In this document: positions 6,521 through 10,136 of the stretch, piece after piece
How the letters are laid out: every line of letters begins with the position of its first letter
Numbering within the stretch: the first letter of the stretch is position 1
From: Spirochaetaceae bacterium
GTDB lineage: Bacteria; Spirochaetota; Spirochaetia; Treponematales; Breznakiellaceae
NCBI GenBank assembly: GCA_031278935.1
Contig: JAITJK010000115.1
Span: 1 to 10,136, forward strand
Length of the DNA stretch: 10,136 nucleotides
Direction of reading: 5' to 3'
The notes under the pieces: model-generated
What the model saw: the letters and a program-made list of their open reading frames with translations, nothing else
The model's database searches: none
What the model was told of the DNA's origin: nothing
Translations under genes and position numbers: made by a program

Positions 6521-6561
6521 CCCCGACTAAAGGTCTGTCCCCACACTTTGGATCGACGGGG
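6521..6561. repeat. Imperfect two-arm hairpin
   Basis: The outer arm pairs CCCCG (6521-6525) with CGGGG (6557-6561). The inner arm pairs CTAAAG (6527-6532) with CTTTGG (6546-6551) through one T-G wobble. The loop contains TCTGTCCCC. No T-run follows on either strand, so it is not an obvious terminator. It may be a degenerate REP-type element linked to the upstream gene. Confidence 0.35.
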
Positions 6562-6727
6562 AAAAGTTTGCGGATACGGTCTTTTTCATCGAACTCACGT
6601 TAAGTACGTACGCCCTATTCAAAGCATGAACGATGGGACATCCTCCAGGGGTTAATGCCCTATCCCTACCATGTGACCCTCCAATACGGCTCCAAGGCAG
6701 ATGGCTTTAAACCCGCAGGTGGGCCTC

Positions 6728-6756
6728 TTGATGAAGGGGCATATATATCCTACAAT
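6728..6756 (+). promoter_or_regulatory. Sigma70 promoter of the metC-metI-rrf2-rrf2 operon
   Basis: -35 TTGATG (6728-6733) and -10 TACAAT (6751-6756) are spaced by 17 nt. They match 4 and 5 of 6 consensus bases. The expected start point is near 6763, giving a short leader of about 25 nt before ATG 6788. Confidence 0.6.
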
Positions 6757-6768
6757 TCGACTAGGATA
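6746..6768. promoter_or_regulatory. Operator-like dyad over the -10 and start point
   Basis: TATCCTA (6746-6752) and TAGGATA (6762-6768) form perfect 7-bp arms around a 9-nt centre, a 23-bp site covering the -10 hexamer and the predicted start point. A repressor bound here would block the promoter. Rrf2 proteins bind dyads of about this size, and two are encoded in the same operon, so autoregulation is the obvious hypothesis. Confidence 0.5.
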
Positions 6769-6787
6769 AATATTACGGGAGTTATCT

Positions 6788-7927
6788 ATGCAGTGCGGAA
6801 CCTTACTCATACACAACGATCACGAAACCGAACCCTTAAGCGGGGCCCTGGGTGTGCCTATCATCCAGTCCTCTACTTTCCAGCAAAGGGATCTGTCCCG
6901 TTCTCAGGAATACGATTATGCCCGCTCAGGCAACCCTACCCGCAAGGCCCTGGAGGAGATCATCGCCCGTCTGGAACAGGGAGCGCGAGGCTATGCCTTT
7001 GGCAGCGGTATCGCGGCGATTTCCTCGGTCCTGGGGATTTTTTCCACCGGTGACCATATCATTGCGGCGGAGGATATCTACGGCGGCAGTTGGCGGATCC
7101 TCAATACCTTCTATAAACGTTGGGGCCTCGAAATGACCACAGTGAACGCCACGGACCCCGATGAGATCCGCAGGGCCCTTAAACCCAATACCAAGGCTCT
7201 CTTCCTGGAAACCCCCTCAAATCCCCTGCTTAAGATTACGGACCTTAGGGTCTGCCTCGCCATTGCCCGAGAAGCGGGCCTCATTTCTATTGTGGACAAT
7301 ACCTTTATGACCCCTTATCTCCAGCGGCCCTTGGAACTGGGCGCGGATATCGTAGTACATTCCGCCACGAAGTTCCTGGGCGGGCATAGCGACGTCCTGT
7401 CGGGGCTCGCTGTAACCAAGACCGAGGCCCTGGGCAGCCGGGTGTACGCTGTACAAAACGGGTTCGGCGCCATACCCGGGCCCTGGGATACCTGGCTCGT
7501 GATACGGGGGATCAAAACCCTCAAGGTCCGCCTGGACGCACAGGAAGCCACGGCCCGAAAACTTTCCGCCTGGCTTGACGCTCATGAACGGGTGGAGCAG
7601 GTGTTTTATCCTGGCCTTGCAGGCCATCCGGGCCGGGAAATCAACGAAGCCCAGGCAAGCGGCGCTGGGGCCGTGCTGTCTTTCAAGACCAAGACTCGGG
7701 AACAAGCCCTGGGTTTCTTGAGCAAGATTACCCTCGCCGCCACCGCCGTGAGCCTCGGAGGGGTGGAGACCATTGCCTCCTACCCGGTCAAGATGAGCCA
7801 CGCGGCCATCCCCATGGCGGAACGGGAACGCTTGGGTATTACGGACACCTTGATACGAATCTCCGTGGGACTTGAGGACCCGGAGGATCTTATCGTCGAT
7901 TTCGCCCGGGCATTAGAAACTCCCTGA
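6788..7927 (+). CDS. metC: MetC-like trans-sulfuration PLP enzyme (cystathionine lyase)
   Basis: This is a Cys/Met-metabolism PLP-dependent enzyme (fold type I), cytosolic and normally tetrameric. Visible active-site residues are Y44 and R46 (YDYARSGNPTR, PLP phosphate contacts from the neighbouring subunit), the GSG turn (72-74), Y98 in DIYGGS stacking on PLP, D170 in VDNTF holding the pyridine nitrogen, and K195 in SATKFLGGHSD as the Schiff-base lysine. The end (SLGGVET, SYPVKMSHAAIP, RISVGLEDPEDL) is full, and the 379-residue length is typical. The sequence resembles Bacillus MetC (cystathionine beta-lyase) most closely from memory, but gamma-lyase, methionine gamma-lyase or sulfhydrylase activity cannot be separated on sequence alone. 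The start is ATG 6788 with GGGAG 6-7 nt upstream. It heads an operon with a MetI-like paralogue 42 bp downstream and two Rrf2 regulators. Confidence 0.85.
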   Translation: MQCGTLLIHNDHETEPLSGALGVPIIQSSTFQQRDLSRSQEYDYARSGNPTRKALEEIIARLEQGARGYAFGSGIAAISSVLGIFSTGDHIIAAEDIYGGSWRILNTFYKRWGLEMTTVNATDPDEIRRALKPNTKALFLETPSNPLLKITDLRVCLAIAREAGLISIVDNTFMTPYLQRPLELGADIVVHSATKFLGGHSDVLSGLAVTKTEALGSRVYAVQNGFGAIPGPWDTWLVIRGIKTLKVRLDAQEATARKLSAWLDAHERVEQVFYPGLAGHPGREINEAQASGAGAVLSFKTKTREQALGFLSKITLAATAVSLGGVETIASYPVKMSHAAIPMAERERLGITDTLIRISVGLEDPEDLIVDFARALETP

Positions 7928-7969
7928 CTTTCGAAAACTCGCCATCACCTAACAGGAGTTATCATTTTT

Positions 7970-9160
7970 ATGGAAAAAACCTATAGAGAAAAACCTCACG
8001 GCCCTTCCTTAGACACTCTGACCGTACGGGGGGCAAGCCTTTCTGAACCCCATACGGGCGCCATCAGTACTCCCATCTATCAGAGTTCCACCTTCAGGCA
8101 TCCTGAGCTTTTTGTCTCCACAGGGTTTGATTATTCCCGGGGGAACAATCCTACGAGAAAGGAGCTTGAGCAGACCTTGGCCTTGCTGGAACAAGGTCGT
8201 TATGCCCTAGCCTTTGCTAGTGGTATGGGGGCTATATCGGCAATCATTAAGCTCTACCAGCCGGGGGATCACCTAATCGTGTCGGAGGACCTGTACGGTG
8301 GCACCTACCGCCTCTTTAACGAATACTATGGCCGCTACGGTTTCTCCTTCTCCTGGGTGGATACCAGTGACTTTGCCCGCCTGGAGGCGGCGCTGCGCCC
8401 GGAAACCAAGGGTATTTTTATCGAGACCCCCTCCAACCCCATGATGAAGGTTACGGATATTCAGCGCTGTGCCGAGCTTATCCACTGTCAGGGGGGCTCT
8501 CTTATTGTGGATAATACCTTGCTCTCCCCCTATTTCCAAAATCCCCTGAGTCTGGGGGCGGATATGGTGGTCCACAGCGGCACCAAATACTTAAACGGTC
8601 ATAACGACACCCTTTCAGGATTCATCGCTCTTTCTGACAGCGCCCTAGAATCTTCCCTGCGGGAGATTCAGAAAAGTGAAGGGGCTACCCTGTCCCCCTT
8701 TGACGCTTGGCTGACCCTACGGGGAATGAAAACCTTGGCCGTGCGGATGCAAAAAGCCGAACGAAACGCCTTGGGTATTGCGACGTGGTTGCGGGAACAT
8801 CCTCGGGTAGAGCGGGTTTTCTTCACTGGTTTTCCGGATCATCCCCAGTACGCCTTGTCCTGCGCCCAGACCCGAGGTTTTGGCAGCATGATTTCGTTTT
8901 ACGTGAAAGACCCGAAAGACGTACCGGTGTTGCTTAAGGAGGTATCCCTCATCCTCTTCGCGGAAAGTCTGGGGGGCGTTGAGACCCTTATCACCTATCC
9001 TTTGGTGCAGACCCACAGCGCCATTCCTGAAGCCATGCGCCTTGCGGCGGGAGTCAACGACCGGTTGTTGCGCCTATCCGTGGGCATTGAGGACCCATCG
9101 GATCTCATCGCGGATCTCGCTGCGGCCTTTGCCCGCTGTAGCGGGGAACAGGGATCATGA
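7970..9160 (+). CDS. metI: MetI-like cystathionine gamma-synthase / acylhomoserine sulfhydrylase
   Basis: This is the second enzyme of the same PLP family, 396 residues. It has Y109 in DLYGGTY, D181 in VDNTL and K206 in SGTKYLNGHND, the Schiff-base lysine. The Y-D-K spacing (72 and 25 residues) is identical to that in the preceding gene, so the two are diverged tandem paralogues. Segments such as STGFDYSRGNNPTR, LPPFD-like LSPFDAWL and FAESLGGVETLITYP recall Bacillus MetI, which joins an acylhomoserine with cysteine or sulfide. With the MetC-like neighbour this would convert cysteine to cystathionine to homocysteine for methionine synthesis; the gene order is the reverse of Bacillus metI-metC. 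The start has AGGAG with a long 11-nt spacing. The stop overlaps the next gene (ATGA). A lyase in reverse trans-sulfuration is the alternative. Confidence 0.82.
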   Translation: MEKTYREKPHGPSLDTLTVRGASLSEPHTGAISTPIYQSSTFRHPELFVSTGFDYSRGNNPTRKELEQTLALLEQGRYALAFASGMGAISAIIKLYQPGDHLIVSEDLYGGTYRLFNEYYGRYGFSFSWVDTSDFARLEAALRPETKGIFIETPSNPMMKVTDIQRCAELIHCQGGSLIVDNTLLSPYFQNPLSLGADMVVHSGTKYLNGHNDTLSGFIALSDSALESSLREIQKSEGATLSPFDAWLTLRGMKTLAVRMQKAERNALGIATWLREHPRVERVFFTGFPDHPQYALSCAQTRGFGSMISFYVKDPKDVPVLLKEVSLILFAESLGGVETLITYPLVQTHSAIPEAMRLAAGVNDRLLRLSVGIEDPSDLIADLAAAFARCSGEQGS

Positions 9161-9588
9161 GGATTTCTACCAAAGGCCGGTATTCCCTGGAAGCCCTGCT
9201 GTATATGGCCCTATTGCCGTCCGGGGAATACGCTAGTACTCGGACCATTGCGGAAAACACCGGCCTTTCGGACGGCTATTTGGAACAGCTTTTCATCCCT
9301 CTGCGGAAGGCTGGTATTGTCCAGGGTATTCGGGGTCCTCAAGGGGGCTATGTTCCGGGCCGGCCCGTTGCGACCATAACCGTGGGGGAGGTCTTACGGG
9401 CGGTAGAGGGCTCTCTGGAACTGGTGGAGTGCGTGAATTCCCAAAGTTGTCCCCTGCGAGAAGCCTGCGTTTCCCGGCATACCTGGCGGGAACTCTATAA
9501 AGAAATCAGTAGCTGCGTGGATACCATTACCCTGCACGACCTGGTGGAGGCCTATCACGCCATGGACCGAGTGGAGTACGTGATATGA
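9157..9588 (+). CDS. Rrf2-family regulator with IscR-like cysteine triad
   Basis: This is an Rrf2-family transcription regulator, 143 residues, acting as a dimer on DNA. The winged helix covers about 1-65, with the family start MRISTKGRYSLEALL, the recognition region SDGYLEQLFIPLRKAG (38-53) and the wing GPQGGY (60-65). Three cysteines, C92, C98 and C104, follow with C-x5-C-x5-C spacing, the same positions as the Fe-S ligands of E. coli IscR, and H108 sits one residue beyond the IscR histidine. It therefore probably binds an Fe-S cluster and senses cluster or cysteine supply. Its ATG overlaps the stop of the MetI-like gene (ATGA), and its own stop overlaps the next Rrf2 start, so translation is coupled. 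A cysteine-synthesis regulator of the CymR type is another reading, although CymR has no such triad. It is not called iscR because no isc genes are visible. Confidence 0.85.
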   Translation: MRISTKGRYSLEALLYMALLPSGEYASTRTIAENTGLSDGYLEQLFIPLRKAGIVQGIRGPQGGYVPGRPVATITVGEVLRAVEGSLELVECVNSQSCPLREACVSRHTWRELYKEISSCVDTITLHDLVEAYHAMDRVEYVI

Positions 9589-10019
9589 AGATTTCCAGCC
9601 GAGGCCGTTACGGTATCCGGCTCTTGATAGATTTGGCGGAACACACCCAAGAATCCCACGTATCCTTGGCCAGTGTGGCGGCGCGGCAGCGGGTCTCTAT
9701 CCGCTATTTGGAGCAGGTGGCGGTGATTCTCCGGCGGGCGGGGTTTATTCGTTCGGTGAAAGGCGCTTCCGGGGGCTATACTCTGGCCAAGGATCCTGAT
9801 GCTATTTCCATCGGTGCGGCTTTGCGGGAGTTGGAAGGGGATATGCTGGTGGTGGATCCGCCGCTTCCCTCGGTTCAAGAAACCAAGATTCAGCGGTGCA
9901 TTCGGCTTACGGTTTTCGACCGTCTCAATGAACGGATTGCTGCGGTAATCGACCGCAAGACCCTGGCCTCGGTAGTGGGCACCGTAGACCCCGACGAATC
10001 CTATATGTACTTCATCTAA
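9585..10019 (+). CDS. Rrf2-family regulator without Fe-S cysteines
   Basis: This is a second Rrf2-family protein, 144 residues. The winged helix is complete: start MKISSRGRYGIRLLIDLA, SIRYLEQVAVILRRAG (38-53) and wing GASGGY (60-65), position for position equivalent to the preceding protein. The cluster-binding region differs. In place of the Cys triad it reads DMLVVDPPLPSVQETK (86-101), and the only cysteine is C105. It should therefore not hold an IscR-type cluster; it may sense a small molecule, use a protein partner as CymR does, or pair with the Cys-bearing neighbour. Its ATG lies inside the stop of that gene (ATGA), implying matched synthesis of the two proteins. It is the last gene of the operon seen here; a hairpin follows its stop. 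The family is certain, the ligand and targets unknown. Confidence 0.85.
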   Translation: MKISSRGRYGIRLLIDLAEHTQESHVSLASVAARQRVSIRYLEQVAVILRRAGFIRSVKGASGGYTLAKDPDAISIGAALRELEGDMLVVDPPLPSVQETKIQRCIRLTVFDRLNERIAAVIDRKTLASVVGTVDPDESYMYFI

Positions 10020-10038
10020 CCACCTACCGTAGGGGTGG
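10020..10038 (+). terminator. Hairpin directly after the operon's last stop
   Basis: CCACC (10020-10024) pairs with GGTGG (10034-10038). An alternative is CCA/TGG plus CCTA/TAGG with a CCG loop and a GG bulge. It begins on the base after the stop codon. Only a poor T-stretch (ATTGGTT) follows, so termination may be weak or rho-assisted. Confidence 0.4.
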
Positions 10039-10089
10039 ATTGGTTCGGGGGTTCGGCTTACATTCACTTGTGGAGCGTATGTACTTAAG

Positions 10090-10114
10090 GCCTTGACTCA
10101 GCACGTGTCAAGGC
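10090..10114. repeat. 8-bp inverted repeat near the window end
   Basis: GCCTTGAC (10090-10097) and GTCAAGGC (10107-10114) are perfect arms around a 9-nt loop that contains part of CACGTG. There is no T-run on the plus side in the remaining 22 bases. It could be a terminator stem, an operator for the next gene, or the edge of a repeat element. Confidence 0.4.
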
Positions 10115-10136
10115 GAGGAACGTAGCGACGGTGCAA

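Larger units (their letters stand above)
6461..6787 (+). other. Gene-free stretch before the trans-sulfuration operon
   Basis: About 330 bp without a supported gene. It holds an imperfect two-arm hairpin (6521-6561), a TTAAGTACGTACGC string (6600-6613) recurring inverted near the window end, and at its right end the operon promoter and dyad (6728-6768). I looked for the conserved cores of a SAM riboswitch or T-box and recognised neither. Part of it may be decayed RAYT/REP-associated sequence. Confidence 0.6.

Noticed and set aside
6461..6787. SAM riboswitch or T-box before the sulfur-metabolism operon
   Set aside because: None of their conserved cores could be recognised, and the likely promoter leaves a leader of only about 25 nt.
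6655..7053. 132-residue open frame at the start of the trans-sulfuration operon
   Set aside because: Most of it overlaps the MetC-like gene in another frame, and the free N-terminal part shows no recognisable motif.
7217..7801. 194-residue minus-strand open frame inside the MetC-like gene
   Set aside because: Antisense to a well-conserved enzyme gene, with no protein motif of its own.
1..10136. CRISPR array, tRNA or rRNA genes, complete insertion sequence
   Set aside because: No regularly spaced repeats, no tRNA-like cloverleaf in the gaps and no active transposase; only the non-catalytic RAYT-like gene hints at mobile DNA.

Overview
The window looks like an ordinary chromosomal stretch of an anaerobic, motile bacterium, most likely a spirochaete of the Treponema group. 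This is an inference from memory of family resemblance: the CheY carries an N-terminal extension of the treponemal type, the dihydrouridine synthase has a variant active-site loop that I associate with spirochaetes, and there is a non-catalytic REP-transposase-like protein. No database was searched. By eye the G+C content is slightly above half. Genes are dense and two convergent pairs overlap at their stop codons.

Left part (1-4206). The window opens inside a membrane PAP2-type phosphatase and continues on the same strand into an M18 zinc aminopeptidase. This gene meets, stop codon on stop codon, a minus-strand diiron/FMN A-type flavoprotein (O2 or NO reductase). Upstream of the flavoprotein on the minus strand is a stand-alone CheY with a near-consensus sigma70 promoter, a 14-bp perfect palindrome in the promoter spacer, and a short terminator-like hairpin behind the gene.

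Middle part (4207-6787). A divergently transcribed tRNA-dihydrouridine synthase runs convergently into adk and overlaps it by 26 bp. The adk leader holds a 12-bp hairpin that pairs fully only in the adk-sense RNA. Next comes a REP-associated-transposase-like gene that has lost both catalytic motifs and carries a REP-like hairpin inside its 3' end. A gene-free stretch of about 330 bp follows, with an imperfect two-arm hairpin and, at its right end, a promoter with an operator-like dyad.

Right part (6788-10136). A compact operon encodes two paralogous PLP trans-sulfuration enzymes (MetC-like, then MetI-like) and two Rrf2 regulators, the last three genes being joined by ATGA stop/start overlaps. 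The first Rrf2 protein has an IscR-like Cys triad at residues 92, 98 and 104; the second has none. The simplest reading is a self-regulated sulfur-amino-acid module in which an Fe-S-sensing regulator and a cluster-less partner act on the dyad at the operon's own promoter. That regulatory model is inferred, not shown. The window ends with two hairpins after the last stop codon.
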